Assembly (NCBI GenBank): GCA_947489085.1
Contig: CANLCJ010000009.1
Location: 1-64,000 of the forward strand
Length of the DNA stretch: 64,000 nt
DNA from: an uncultured Flavobacteriaceae bacterium
GTDB lineage: Bacteria > Bacteroidota > Bacteroidia > Flavobacteriales > Flavobacteriaceae
Reading direction: 5' to 3'
The position numbers were made by a program, and so were the translations under genes. The notes under the pieces are model-generated. The model saw only the letters and a list, made by a program, of their open reading frames with translations, ran no database searches and was not told where the DNA came from. Positions 8,186-17,960 of this stretch are shown here, piece by piece. Every line of letters begins with the position of its first letter. The first letter of the stretch is position 1.

Positions 8186-8251
8186 TAGTTCTTAGGGAGA
8201 ATTTTTTAAAAAAAGGCTCTGGGTTTTTAACTCAGGGCTTTTTGTTTTTTT
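8179..8251 (+). ncRNA. Candidate short RNA, copy 1
   Basis: Between the promoter-like unit and the terminator at 8212-8251 lie about 70 bases with no credible reading frame. The 5' part shares TTAAT, TTCTT and AGNGAAT blocks with copy 2 (8411-8484), while the terminator stems differ in sequence. Two copies of operator, core and terminator in the same order suggest paired small RNAs. The start is estimated from the -7-like element and may be off by several bases. An attenuated leader is the main alternative. Confidence 0.45.
8212..8251 (+). terminator. Rho-independent terminator, unit 1
   Basis: A 14-bp stem (8212-8225 with 8229-8242, including three G-U pairs) and a 3-base loop, followed by a T-rich run to 8251. 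Confidence 0.75.
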
Positions 8252-8352
8252 ACGGTTACCAAATCGTTTCAACCCAACTACCAATTGCATTTAAAGTTCT
8301 GTTTTTTAGAAAGTTAATTTTACTTTTTAGCTACATTAACTTGCTTAAACAT

Positions 8353-8378
8353 AAAAATACGTAGAGGTACGTATTTTT
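8353..8378 (+). promoter_or_regulatory. Palindromic operator, unit 2
   Basis: Perfect 11-bp arms AAAAATACGTA and TACGTATTTTT around GAGG. It has the same TACGTA half-sites and 4-base spacer as unit 1, again about 46 bases before the expected transcription start (-7-like element TACATTTA at 8397-8404). Confidence 0.65.
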
Positions 8379-8400
8379 TAATTTAAGCTGCTGTATTACA

Positions 8401-8417
8401 TTTACAGTGCTATTAAT
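8401..8417 (+). repeat. 17-base conserved core, copy 2
   Basis: TTTACAGTGCTATTAAT, identical to 8169-8185, 22 bases after palindrome 2. The matching order and spacing of palindrome and core in both units point to a local duplication kept by selection. Confidence 0.75.
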
Positions 8418-8484
8418 CAATTCTTTTTATAGAGAATATATATCCTGAAACTCTAGGCTTAATAGCGTAGAGTTTCTTTTTTTT
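8411..8484 (+). ncRNA. Candidate short RNA, copy 2
   Basis: About 70 bases from the expected start to the end of the terminator at 8447-8484. It contains no plausible CDS on the plus strand. See copy 1 for the shared blocks. The terminator stem differs in sequence from unit 1, so the function, if any, is more likely in the shared 5' end than in the stem. Confidence 0.45.
8447..8484 (+). terminator. Rho-independent terminator, unit 2
   Basis: A perfect 9-bp stem GAAACTCTA/TAGAGTTTC with a 12-base loop, followed by eight T. Confidence 0.8.
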
Positions 8485-8520
8485 AGTTTAACACTAACAT
8501 TGAGAATATACCACTGTAAT

Positions 8521-8628
8521 ATGCATATGAAAGCGAAAAGTACTCTCCTCGATAAGTCTCTTATAGTAGCCCTAACAGTAATAGCAATTGCTGCAATTGC
8601 CATAAACATATATTTAGTTGTTGTTTAG
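8521..8628 (+). CDS. 35-residue single-pass membrane peptide
   Basis: ATG CAT ATG … TAG encodes a short basic head (KAKSTLLDK) and one strongly hydrophobic helix rich in Ile, Ala and Val (about residues 14-35). A second ATG at 8527 could be the true start. No Shine-Dalgarno is visible, which is normal in this phylum. It lies 36 bases after terminator 2 and 20 bases before a strong bidirectional terminator, so it would be a single-gene unit. The opposite strand also has an open frame here (8427-8609), which I judge to be a shadow. No family recognised. Confidence 0.45.
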   Translation: MHMKAKSTLLDKSLIVALTVIAIAAIAINIYLVVV

Positions 8629-8648
8629 TTTTTTTTATAAAAACTAAA

Positions 8649-8679
8649 AAAACCCCAAAGCATCATACTTTGGGGTTTT
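8649..8679. terminator. Bidirectional terminator between the small peptide and atpC
   Basis: A perfect 12-bp stem AAAACCCCAAAG/CTTTGGGGTTTT with a 7-base loop, flanked by A and T runs. It serves the plus-strand peptide gene and the minus-strand atpDC genes. Confidence 0.87.
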
Positions 8680-8705
8680 GTATTTTATAAAATGTATTAA
8701 TTACT

Positions 8706-8984
8706 CTAGTCTGCCAGAATAATAATTTTACTGTCATTCATTTCCAATGTACCAGAATTAATTGGTAACGTATAGCCGCGTTCTGATTTTGTAAATTTTG
8801 ATACCACTTCTTTATCTAATACAATATTAGCACCAGAAATTTTAACAAGACCTTCTTTTAACAAAGATACAATAGAGGCGTGATTTTTAAGCATCTCAAA
8901 CTCTCCATTAATTCCAGGAACTGTTACTGCTTCTACATCTCCACTAAACAATGTGGCTTCTGGCGATACAATTTCTAAATGCAT
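8706..8984 (-). CDS. atpC: ATP synthase F1 epsilon subunit, short form
   Basis: 92 residues, forming only the N-terminal beta-sandwich of epsilon (MHLEIVSPEATLFSGDVEAV…). The C-terminal two-helix domain that inhibits ATP hydrolysis in the roughly 135-residue enterobacterial protein is absent. Short epsilon subunits are usual in Bacteroidota. The subunit belongs to the central stalk of F1 and couples rotation to catalysis. It lies 80 bases after atpD on the same strand, and the other ATP synthase genes are not in the window, so atpDC is a separate locus. Confidence 0.93.
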   Translation of the reverse strand: MHLEIVSPEATLFSGDVEAVTVPGINGEFEMLKNHASIVSLLKEGLVKISGANIVLDKEVVSKFTKSERGYTLPINSGTLEMNDSKIIILAD

Positions 8985-9064
8985 ATTTTTTCAGTATTTA
9001 GTATTAGTGTTCAGTACTTGGTAGCATTGCTGCAAACTGTGGTACTGTAAACCGTTTACTAGTT

Positions 9065-10576
<1,512 letters not shown>

Positions 10577-10633
10577 TTATGTATTTAATATTATGCGATT
10601 TAGTTGTTGAAAACCTCTTTAAGTTTTCGCGTG

Positions 10634-10641
10634 CAAAGATA
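10634..10641 (-). promoter_or_regulatory. Bacteroidota -7 element for atpDC
   Basis: CAAAGATA on the plus strand reads TATCTTTG on the minus strand, a TAnnTTTG match about 60 bases before the atpD start. No clear -33 TTG is visible. Confidence 0.5.
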
Positions 10642-10693
10642 TATTTTTAATTTTAAAATGAAAGTCGTTTTCTTAGCTTTTTAAAATAAAAAA

Positions 10694-10718
10694 ACCACCT
10701 AAATACTTTTTAGGCGGT
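10694..10718 (-). terminator. Terminator of prs-rplY
   Basis: A 10-bp stem with one mismatch (10694-10703 with 10709-10718). On the minus strand it is followed by a run of T (plus-strand A run at 10687-10694). It lies 90 bases past the rplY stop. Confidence 0.75.
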
Positions 10719-10807
10719 CTCTTTAAAAACTTTGTTATTGTTAGTGCACATAACTCCTAATAGAGTCTTCAAAAATAACCTCTATTAAAGCATTTGCAAT
10801 ACAACCT

Positions 10808-11422
10808 CTATTCTGCTGCTGCTGGAGCTTCAGCTGCTGGAGCTTCTTCTTCATCCTCATCATCTGCAACAACTGCTGTTCTAGATGTTTTAATTTGGCA
10901 TACAACAGTGTTCTCTGTATGCAAGAAACTGTATTTTTCTTGGTCTAAGTCTTTAACATAAACTTTATCTCCAATTTTAAGAGGCGTAATGTCTATCTCT
11001 ACAAAATCAGGTAAATTTGCTGGTAAAGCTTTAATACGTAATTTTCTATTATTACGTCTTAGCACACCACCATTTTTAACACCTTTAGAGTTACCTACAA
11101 GGTTAACAGGAATGTCCAATGCAATTTCTTTATCTTCGAATAATTGATAGAAATCGACGTGTAAAATCTTATCTGTTACTGGGTGGAATTGTATATCTTG
11201 AAGCACTGCGTTTAAAGTTTCTCCATTGTCTAAAACAATCACAACTGTGTGCGCATTAGGTGTATATACTAGTTTAGAGAAAGCTAATTCTGGTGCCGAG
11301 AAATGCACTGGCTTGTCTCCTCCGTATAATACGCAAGGAACCTGACCAGCATTACGTAAGGCTTTTGTTGCTTTTTTGCCCACGCTTTCTCTTTGAGATC
11401 CGTTGATTGTAATTGATTTCAT
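10808..11422 (-). CDS. rplY: Ribosomal protein bL25, long Ctc/TL5 form
   Basis: 204 residues, binding 5S rRNA on the large subunit. The L25 domain is at about 1-92 and a second TL5/Ctc beta domain at about 98-178. The tail (about 185-204) is acidic then Ala/Pro/Glu-rich ([18 protein letters not shown]), a common ending in this phylum. It lies 59 bases after prs on the same strand. The prs-rplY order is conserved in many bacteria, often with pth downstream; no pth is present here. Confidence 0.95.
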   Translation of the reverse strand: MKSITINGSQRESVGKKATKALRNAGQVPCVLYGGDKPVHFSAPELAFSKLVYTPNAHTVVIVLDNGETLNAVLQDIQFHPVTDKILHVDFYQLFEDKEIALDIPVNLVGNSKGVKNGGVLRRNNRKLRIKALPANLPDFVEIDITPLKIGDKVYVKDLDQEKYSFLHTENTVVCQIKTSRTAVVADDEDEEEAPAAEAPAAAE

Positions 11423-11481
11423 AATTGTTATTTATTGTTACTAATTATATAATGCCCAAGCTTTAGTGCTTTGGCTTATTT

Positions 11482-12423
11482 TTACATTACAAATTTAGAA
11501 CTAATAGACCTGTTGTTGTGTACTTTTTCCATAACCTCAGCAAATAAATCTGCGCAGCTTAATACTGTTACACGATCGCTCTCTTGCCTTAATGGTATAG
11601 AATCTGTGGTTATTAATTCTTGTAATTCTGATTTTTCTAATCTGTCGTATGCATCTCCAGATAATATCGGATGCGTACATATTGCTCTAACACTCAAAGC
11701 ACCACGTTCCATCATTAGGTTTGCGGCTTTAGTTAAAGTTCCTGCTGTATCTACCATATCATCTACCAACACTACATTTTTACCTTTTACATCGCCTATA
11801 AGCTCCATGTGCGAAATTACATTTGCCTTTTCTCTTTGCTTGTAACATATTACAACATCACATTGCAATGCTTTAGAATAGGCATAAGCGCGTTTAGAGC
11901 CGCCCATATCTGGCGAAGCTACGGTTAAATTGGGTAAATTTAAACTCTGTAAATAGGGTAAAAATATAATAGACCCGTAAAGGTGGTCTACTGGTTTTTC
12001 AAAGAACCCTTGAATTTGATCCGCATGCAAGTCCATAGTAATAATACGTGTTGCACCTGCGGCTTCTAACATTTTTGCCACTAACTTGGCTGCGATTGGT
12101 ACTCTTGGCTTGTCTTTTCTGTCCTGTCTTGCCCAACCAAAATAAGGCATAACAGCAGTAATGTGTCTTGCAGATGCACGCTTTGCTGCATCTATCATTA
12201 ACAGCATTTCCATTAAATTTCTAGGCTCAGGCTGGGTAGACCCTATAATAAAAATTCTATTGCCTCTTATAGATTCTTCATAAGAGGGTTGAAATTCTCC
12301 ATCGCTATACGTCGAGGTAATTACATTACCTAACTTTACACCAAAGGCTTTGGCAATTTTTTTACCTAAATCTGTACTTTGTGTACAGGCAAAAATTTTG
12401 GCTTCAGTATTTACAACGGGCAT
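11482..12423 (-). CDS. prs: Ribose-phosphate pyrophosphokinase
   Basis: 313 residues. It makes PRPP from ribose 5-phosphate and ATP for nucleotide, histidine, tryptophan and NAD synthesis. Key segments are FGWARQDRKDKPR near residue 105, the DLHADQIQGFF metal/ATP region near 131-141, and the PRPP loop VLVDDMVDTAGT near 219-230. First gene of the prs-rplY operon. Confidence 0.96.
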   Translation of the reverse strand: MPVVNTEAKIFACTQSTDLGKKIAKAFGVKLGNVITSTYSDGEFQPSYEESIRGNRIFIIGSTQPEPRNLMEMLLMIDAAKRASARHITAVMPYFGWARQDRKDKPRVPIAAKLVAKMLEAAGATRIITMDLHADQIQGFFEKPVDHLYGSIIFLPYLQSLNLPNLTVASPDMGGSKRAYAYSKALQCDVVICYKQREKANVISHMELIGDVKGKNVVLVDDMVDTAGTLTKAANLMMERGALSVRAICTHPILSGDAYDRLEKSELQELITTDSIPLRQESDRVTVLSCADLFAEVMEKVHNNRSISSKFVM

Positions 12424-12476
12424 AGTTAAGTGGTTGTTTATTAGTGCTTAAAAATGATGGTTTTCAAAACGAGGTG

Positions 12477-12484
12477 CAAATTTA
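12477..12484 (-). promoter_or_regulatory. Bacteroidota -7 element for prs
   Basis: CAAATTTA on the plus strand reads TAAATTTG on the minus strand, a TAnnTTTG match 54 bases before the prs start. A CAA at 12500-12502 may be the -33 TTG, with somewhat short spacing. Confidence 0.5.
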
Positions 12485-12548
12485 GACATTTATTTTTACC
12501 AATGAAGTATATTGCCTAGTATTTTTAGGTATTATTAAATAAAAAAAT

Positions 12549-12556
12549 TATTTTTG
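12549..12556 (+). promoter_or_regulatory. Bacteroidota -7 element for tRNA-Leu
   Basis: TATTTTTG matches TAnnTTTG and ends 12 bases before the mature tRNA 5' end. Confidence 0.5.
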
Positions 12557-12568
12557 CAGCGCTATAAT

Positions 12569-12650
12569 GCTCAAGTGGCGGAATTGGTAGACGCGCTGGA
12601 TTCAAAATCCAGTTCTTTCGAGAGTGTGGGTTCGATTCCCACCTTGAGTA
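12569..12650 (+). tRNA. tRNA-Leu (anticodon CAA)
   Basis: An 82-base class II tRNA. The acceptor stem pairs GCTCAAG with CTTGAGT (first pair G-U) and the discriminator is A. The anticodon stem CTGGA/TCCAG encloses TTCAAAA, giving CAA for UUG. A short variable arm (TTCTTTCGAGAG) is followed by the T-arm GGGTTCGATTCCC. CCA is not encoded. Confidence 0.97.
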
Positions 12651-12652
12651 CT

Positions 12653-12688
12653 AAAAACCCCTGAAATCAATTGATTTTAGGGGTTTTT
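12653..12688 (+). terminator. Terminator of tRNA-Leu
   Basis: A 16-bp stem (12653-12668 with 12673-12688, one G-U pair) and a 4-base loop AATT, ending in a T run. It starts three bases after the tRNA. Confidence 0.85.
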
Positions 12689-12718
12689 GTTGTTTTACAG
12701 TAAACAGAAATCGTAGAC

Positions 12719-12748
12719 TTGTTTTTTATTTTAACTTTATTACTTTTG
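12719..12748 (+). promoter_or_regulatory. Promoter of the ELWxxDGT-repeat gene
   Basis: TTG at 12719-12721 and TACTTTTG at 12741-12748, 19 bases apart. This is a good match to the Bacteroidota -33/-7 pattern, 18 bases before the ATG. Confidence 0.6.
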
Positions 12749-12766
12749 TAAAACACCCCAAATACT

Positions 12767-15700
12767 ATGATAAAAAACTACTTTACTACATTCATTTTTA
12801 TGATGTTAGGTGCTATTATTAACCTACAAGCACAAACACCTTATCTCGTAAAAGATTTGAACGAAAGCAGAGCAATTACTGGCGGATCGCTTGTAAGACT
12901 AGGACTTAATTCAGCATTTGACAATCAAATTAAAGCGCTTAACGGCATACTTATCTATAATTCTAGAGACGGAGTTAGGGGGACGGAGTTATGGCGTACC
13001 GATGGCACACCAGAGGGTACATTTTTGCTTAAGGACATTAATAGAAATGGTTCCAGTGTTCCTTCACAATTTGTCAAATTTGGAAATGTTTTACTATTTG
13101 CTGCAAATGAGGGGGAACTTTGGAAAACGGATGGAACTACAAACGGAACTGTTTTAATTAAAACAGGTTTTGAAAATGGTTTAAGATTAAGAGATTTCGA
13201 TCAAGAACGTTTTTTTAACGGCACATTTTATTTTTTTGTGACGGAAGGCGAAATAGAAAAGCAAGGCTTGTGGAAAACTAATGGTACAGAAGAAGGTACT
13301 GTTTTAGTGAAAAACCTAGGCAGAATCGCCTCTTTAAATAATAGGAGAAACTTGCGTATAAACAATACTTTATTTTTTACAATTGATGATGAAGCTTCTG
13401 GCATAGAGTTATGGAAAAGTGATGGTACAACAGAAGGAACAACATTAGTAAAAGATATAAATGCTGGTATAACGCGTAGTTCTGTGGATTGGATGACGAA
13501 CTACAACAACACCTTGTTTTTTACAGCTAACGACGGTATTCTTGGCAATGAGTTATGGCAAAGTGATGGTACTGAAGCTGGCACAGTTTTAGTAAAAGAC
13601 ATTACAGAAGGCTCTGGCTCAAGCGCCCCAATAAATCTGATTACTTATAATAATAAACTTTATTTTTCTCATGGAGGCGATTTGTGGCAAAGTGATGGTA
13701 CGGCAGTAGGTACATTTAATTTTGCAGATGGTGGAAATCTAGAAAGACCAGCAGACGAAAGATTTTTCTTTACAGAGTATGAAAACGCATTGTATTTTAC
13801 CTCAAATCATGGTACAGAACTTTGGAAAACTGATGGCACAACTGAAGGCACTCTATTTGTTAATAATTTTGGAGAACGCAAAACCGTAACTGGTTTAGTA
13901 CCATTTCAAAACAAACTATCTATAAGAGTTGGGAGTACGCTGTCGGGCAATCGCACGAATGAGTTATGGCAAAGTGATGGTACAGCAGAAGGCGTAATCT
14001 TTATTAAAGACATTAATCCAAAATTGCACTTTCTCCCAGAGCTAATTAAGTATTCTAGTCTTGAGAAAACTAACGATAAACTTTATTTTATATCACGCAG
14101 TGCAGAAGCAGATAGAGACACAAGATTATGGGTAACTGATGGTACTTCGCAAGGCACAAACGCTTTAGCATCAGGTGTAAGAAATTATGAAAACGCTACA
14201 AATCCATCAAATCTATCATCATTCATTGATGCTAATGGTATTACCTTATTTATTTCTGGAAACAAACTATACAAAACTAATGGAGAAAATGAAAATACAA
14301 TTGAATTAAGAACATTTTCTCATATTAGCAATCTTGTTAATTATAGCAATGCTATTTATTTTAGAGCTGTAGACCCTATACAAGGTTTAGGGCTCTGGAA
14401 GAGTAATGGTACTGTAGCTAGTACCGTTTTGGTAAAAACGATTGATCCTCAAGCGAGTGTAGCTGACTTAACAAATGCTGAATTTGTGGTAAGTGGCGTG
14501 CTATATTTTACGGCAAACGATGGTGTGCATGGTGAGGAATTATGGAAAACCGATGGTACAGAAACTGGTACAGTTATGGTTAAAGATATTAATACGGGGG
14601 CAGGTATATCCAGTGAAATATCCGAAATAAGGGATCTAAATGGGACGATTTGTTTTACAGCAGACGATGGTGTACATGGTATAGAATTATGGAAAAGCGA
14701 TGGTACAGAAGCCGGTACGGTTTTAGTGAAAGACATCTATCCAGGGGCCAACATTTTTGGAGCAGGATTTCCAAAAGTAGTTGTAGATAACCTATTATAT
14801 TTTATAGGAAATGATGGTGTGCATGGTAGGCAATTGTGGAAAAGCGATGGTACAGAAACTGGTACTATAATGATTAAAGACCTTAGCGCAGGAGGTACAT
14901 CAGGTTCAATTACAGGGATTACTGAAGTTGATGAAGGTGTTGTTTTTATAGTAGACAGAGATCAATTATGGAAGACTAATGGTACAGAAGCTGGAACACT
15001 ACTTTTAAAAAAATTGGATGACATTAATGAAAGATTTCCCAAATTTTCCTCGACCCAAATTATAAGTAATGGGCCTTATTTATATGTTTTATCTACAAAC
15101 TCAGATGGTGCTAATGGCACTTCAAAGCTTTGGAAAAGTGATGGCACAGAAGCTGGCACTGCTATTATTAAAACGTTTTCTTCTGGACAAAGTGTCACTT
15201 TTCTAAAATTTATAGAAGGTGTTTTATATTTTTCTGGAGACGATGGTATGCATGGGGATGAATTGTGGAAAACCGATGGTACAGAAATTGGCACCGTAAT
15301 GGTTAAAGATATAAATCTAGGTGAGGAAAACAGTAATCCATCATTTTTAACAGAAATAGAAGGTACTATATATTTTTCTGCTGATGATGGCTTACATGGC
15401 GAAGAATTGTGGCAAACCGATGGTACAGAAGCTGGCACAGAACTCGTATCTGATATTGCAGAGGGTACATTATCAAGTTACCCTCATGTTTTTTCAAAAG
15501 TTAACGGCATTACCTATCTATCTGCTGAACCAAGATCCAAAAGCAATTTTAATTACGGTAGAGAGCTTATGGCTTTAGGAAATTGTACTGCCGAGAATAC
15601 GAAATTTAACAATTTGTACCCTTTAGAGAATATTGTTTTTACAAGTGAAGAAAAGCAGGGATCTACCACAGAAACTTGCCATTGCAATATTTTTAATGAA

Positions 15701-16435
15701 TTATTAAATAGTACAGATGCTACAGGCGTAAATCCTATTTCAAATATTTTTACAAATACAATCTATATGGACGAGTCTGCAAATCCTGATTATGTAAGTC
15801 GCCATTACGAGATAGCACCAAAAACTAATATATCTGGTACGACAGGTGGTATAACATTATATTTTACTCAGGAAGAGTTTGATGTTTTTAACGCATTACA
15901 AAGAGGAAACTCTCCATCTGGAAAAGGAAATGCTTCCAATACGCAACTACAATTACTGCCCACTTCACCTAACGATATTGCTAACATCTCAAATATTAGA
16001 ATACTTAACAGATCTGGAAATAGCAGTGATGGTAGTGGTAGTGTAGCTACTTATCCAGAAGATGTTGCTGTTATAGATCCTGTTGACACTAATATTGTTT
16101 GGAATGCAAATGATGACTTCTGGGAAGTACAGTTTAATACTGATGCTTTTGGTGGCTTTTGGCTGACGTCTGCATTACGGGCAGAAACTTTGAATCTGAA
16201 TGCTATCGCGGAAAAAAACACAATAACGCTTAGCCCTAACCCTGTACAAGCCCATATTGATTTTAAGGGATTACAGTCTCCCAAAACCTACACCATTTAT
16301 AATGTTCATGGTGTAGTGGTACAAAAAGGAACAGCTACAAACGCTTTAAAAGCAAATGTTTCTACTTTGTCTAGTGGCATGTATATTGTTAAGTTTGACG
16401 ATGAATCCTTAAGTATTAAGATTTTGAAAAAGTAA
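12767..16435 (+). CDS. Secreted ELWxxDGT-repeat protein with type IX sorting domain
   Basis: 1222 residues. A signal peptide (about 1-22, ending LQAQ) is followed by at least 17 copies of the ELWxxDGTxxGT motif plus one degenerate copy (KLYKTNGENENT) between about residues 75 and 900. The spacing varies, and FTANDG/FSADDG motifs often sit ahead of a copy. A Cys-containing non-repeat region follows from about 935. The end, from about residue 1155 (LSPNPVQAHIDF … GMYIVKFDDES … KILKK), is a type A type IX secretion C-terminal domain that sends the protein to the cell surface or outside. The repeats probably fold as beta-propeller blades. Function unknown; adhesion or carbohydrate contact would be a guess. 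Confidence 0.92.
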   Translation: MIKNYFTTFIFMMLGAIINLQAQTPYLVKDLNESRAITGGSLVRLGLNSAFDNQIKALNGILIYNSRDGVRGTELWRTDGTPEGTFLLKDINRNGSSVPSQFVKFGNVLLFAANEGELWKTDGTTNGTVLIKTGFENGLRLRDFDQERFFNGTFYFFVTEGEIEKQGLWKTNGTEEGTVLVKNLGRIASLNNRRNLRINNTLFFTIDDEASGIELWKSDGTTEGTTLVKDINAGITRSSVDWMTNYNNTLFFTANDGILGNELWQSDGTEAGTVLVKDITEGSGSSAPINLITYNNKLYFSHGGDLWQSDGTAVGTFNFADGGNLERPADERFFFTEYENALYFTSNHGTELWKTDGTTEGTLFVNNFGERKTVTGLVPFQNKLSIRVGSTLSGNRTNELWQSDGTAEGVIFIKDINPKLHFLPELIKYSSLEKTNDKLYFISRSAEADRDTRLWVTDGTSQGTNALASGVRNYENATNPSNLSSFIDANGITLFISGNKLYKTNGENENTIELRTFSHISNLVNYSNAIYFRAVDPIQGLGLWKSNGTVASTVLVKTIDPQASVADLTNAEFVVSGVLYFTANDGVHGEELWKTDGTETGTVMVKDINTGAGISSEISEIRDLNGTICFTADDGVHGIELWKSDGTEAGTVLVKDIYPGANIFGAGFPKVVVDNLLYFIGNDGVHGRQLWKSDGTETGTIMIKDLSAGGTSGSITGITEVDEGVVFIVDRDQLWKTNGTEAGTLLLKKLDDINERFPKFSSTQIISNGPYLYVLSTNSDGANGTSKLWKSDGTEAGTAIIKTFSSGQSVTFLKFIEGVLYFSGDDGMHGDELWKTDGTEIGTVMVKDINLGEENSNPSFLTEIEGTIYFSADDGLHGEELWQTDGTEAGTELVSDIAEGTLSSYPHVFSKVNGITYLSAEPRSKSNFNYGRELMALGNCTAENTKFNNLYPLENIVFTSEEKQGSTTETCHCNIFNELLNSTDATGVNPISNIFTNTIYMDESANPDYVSRHYEIAPKTNISGTTGGITLYFTQEEFDVFNALQRGNSPSGKGNASNTQLQLLPTSPNDIANISNIRILNRSGNSSDGSGSVATYPEDVAVIDPVDTNIVWNANDDFWEVQFNTDAFGGFWLTSALRAETLNLNAIAEKNTITLSPNPVQAHIDFKGLQSPKTYTIYNVHGVVVQKGTATNALKANVSTLSSGMYIVKFDDESLSIKILKK

Positions 16436-16802
16436 CAAATTCTATAGTGTTATTCTTTAATTATTAGATTATCGATTATGCAAAATAAATTTTCATAATA
16501 ATTTCCAATTGTATGTTTTTAAGATTTTTAAACCAAGTACCTTAACTTTCAAGCAATTGCATAATTTAATTCTCATAGCATAAAAGTACTATTATCAACT
16601 CCTTTTATTCGTCTAATTCTTAAACCTAAAATCAAAAATGATATTTTAAATACTAGGCTTACCTAAGCTTCAAATTCATAAGCTTTTCATAAAAAAATAA
16701 GAATACAAATTGTTGAACGTATCTTTGTATAAAAGCATTGCAAGTTACAGCCAGTGCCACCATATAGAATAAATACTAAGATTTAAAACAAAAAATTAAA
16801 CC
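16436..16802. other. 367-base A/T-rich gap
   Basis: No credible gene on either strand. It holds the promoter-like element at 16720-16727. I see no strong terminator for the ELWxxDGT gene, nor any repeat. Confidence 0.6.
16720..16727 (+). promoter_or_regulatory. Bacteroidota -7 element for the DJ-1/PfpI gene
   Basis: TATCTTTG matches TAnnTTTG, 75 bases before the ATG. No clear -33 TTG is found at the usual distance. Confidence 0.45.
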
Positions 16803-17480
16803 ATGAAAAACGTTTTATTTGTACTTACAAGCCACGAGCAATTAGGAGATACTGGAGAGAAAACTGGGTTTTGGATTGAGGAATTTGCCAGCCCTTATTA
16901 CCTCTTAAAGGATAAAGGCGTAAACATTACTATAGCATCGCCCAAAGGCGGCCAACCCCCTGTAGACCCTAAAAGTGCAACTGAAGATTTTAGTACACCT
17001 GCCACCGAACGTTTTAATAAGGATGAAGACACAAAAGCAATTTTAAGTAATTCTGTAAAATTAAACACGGTTAGCGAAACCGATTACGATGCCATTTTCT
17101 TCCCTGGGGGTCACGGCCCTTTATGGGATCTCGCTGAAGATAAAGATGCCATTACACTTATAGAAAGTTTCTACAATGCCAACAAACCTGTAAGCGCTGT
17201 ATGCCATGCTCCCGCTATATTTAAACACACAAAAGATGCTAGTGGCAACCCTTTGGTAAAAGGCAAAAAAGTAACAGGCTTTACAAACACCGAGGAAGCT
17301 GCCGTACAACTCACAGATATTGTGCCCTTTTTAGTGGAAGAAATGCTACAAGCCAATGGTGGTGTTTATTCTAGAACCGAAGATTGGAAACCTTATGCTG
17401 TACAAGACGGCACACTTATTACAGGTCAAAATCCAGCTTCGTCTGAATTGGTTGCCGAAAAACTTTTTGAAATGTTGTAA
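16803..17480 (+). CDS. DJ-1/PfpI-family protein (class I glutamine amidotransferase-like)
   Basis: 225 residues, soluble. The nucleophile elbow is AVCHAPAIF with C134 and the adjacent His. FFPGGHGPLWD near 98-108 is the conserved glycine-rich oxyanion region, and ASPKGGQPPVDPKS near 39-52 is typical of the Hsp31/YajL-type branch. Members act as glyoxalase III, deglycase or chaperone-like stress proteins. Which applies here cannot be told. It is a single-gene unit with a terminator at 17547-17578. Confidence 0.9.
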   Translation: MKNVLFVLTSHEQLGDTGEKTGFWIEEFASPYYLLKDKGVNITIASPKGGQPPVDPKSATEDFSTPATERFNKDEDTKAILSNSVKLNTVSETDYDAIFFPGGHGPLWDLAEDKDAITLIESFYNANKPVSAVCHAPAIFKHTKDASGNPLVKGKKVTGFTNTEEAAVQLTDIVPFLVEEMLQANGGVYSRTEDWKPYAVQDGTLITGQNPASSELVAEKLFEML

Positions 17481-17546
17481 CACACTTTAAACACATAACC
17501 TAATACTTTTTAGACGTGTATTGTAATTTTTACCACCTCTAATTTT

Positions 17547-17578
17547 AAAGGCTTGAACTATAAAATGTTCAGGCCTTT
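17547..17578 (+). terminator. Terminator of the DJ-1/PfpI gene
   Basis: A 12-bp stem (17547-17558 with 17567-17578, one G-U pair), an 8-base loop and a T-rich end. Confidence 0.8.
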
Positions 17579-17960
17579 ATTTTTAGACTTACTTTCATAA
17601 CATTTAAATCACTTTTTTCCACTCAAAACAACTGTGTGCTTTAATTGAATATTTGTGTTAGAATTGTAAAAAGCATCGATCATAACACTAAAATTTGCAA
17701 TAGGTTAGAACAGAGGATAAAATCAAATAAGAAAAAAAATACCGTTATAAAACCGACCAAAACCACTGAAAAGACAGGTGTTATAAGTAATACTTAACTG
17801 TAAATCTGAAATATTTTCACTATGTTTACCTCAAAAGTTAAGCTTAAAGCCACCTTTAAAATCTCACTAAACGCACTCAATTGTAATAGTGTTATAATAT
17901 GAGATTTCATAAAGTTTCCTGGCAGTGATTGTTAAGATATAACCCAAAAAAACTATTATT
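17579..17960. other. 382-base gap ahead of the patatin-NACHT operon
   Basis: No credible gene. It must hold the promoter of the operon, but I find no clean TTG/TAnnTTTG pair. The notable element is the long inverted repeat at 17859-17907. Confidence 0.6.
17859..17907 (+). promoter_or_regulatory. Nested inverted repeat upstream of the patatin gene
   Basis: Outer arms AAATCTCA (17859-17866) and TGAGATTT (17900-17907), with inner arms CACT/AGTG (17874-17877 and 17888-17891). It lies 53 bases before the TTG start. It could be an operator or a leader hairpin that limits expression of a toxic effector. It lacks the T tract of a terminator. Confidence 0.4.

Noticed and set aside
8427-8609. 60-residue open frame on the minus strand
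   Set aside because: It runs through terminator 2 and opposite the 35-residue membrane peptide. Its sequence looks like a reverse-strand shadow, and it lacks a sensible promoter.
13000-15450. Regular DNA repeats that could suggest a CRISPR array
   Set aside because: The repeats encode the ELWxxDGT motif inside one open frame, the spacing is irregular and there are no spacers of constant length. No CRISPR array or cas gene is seen in the window.
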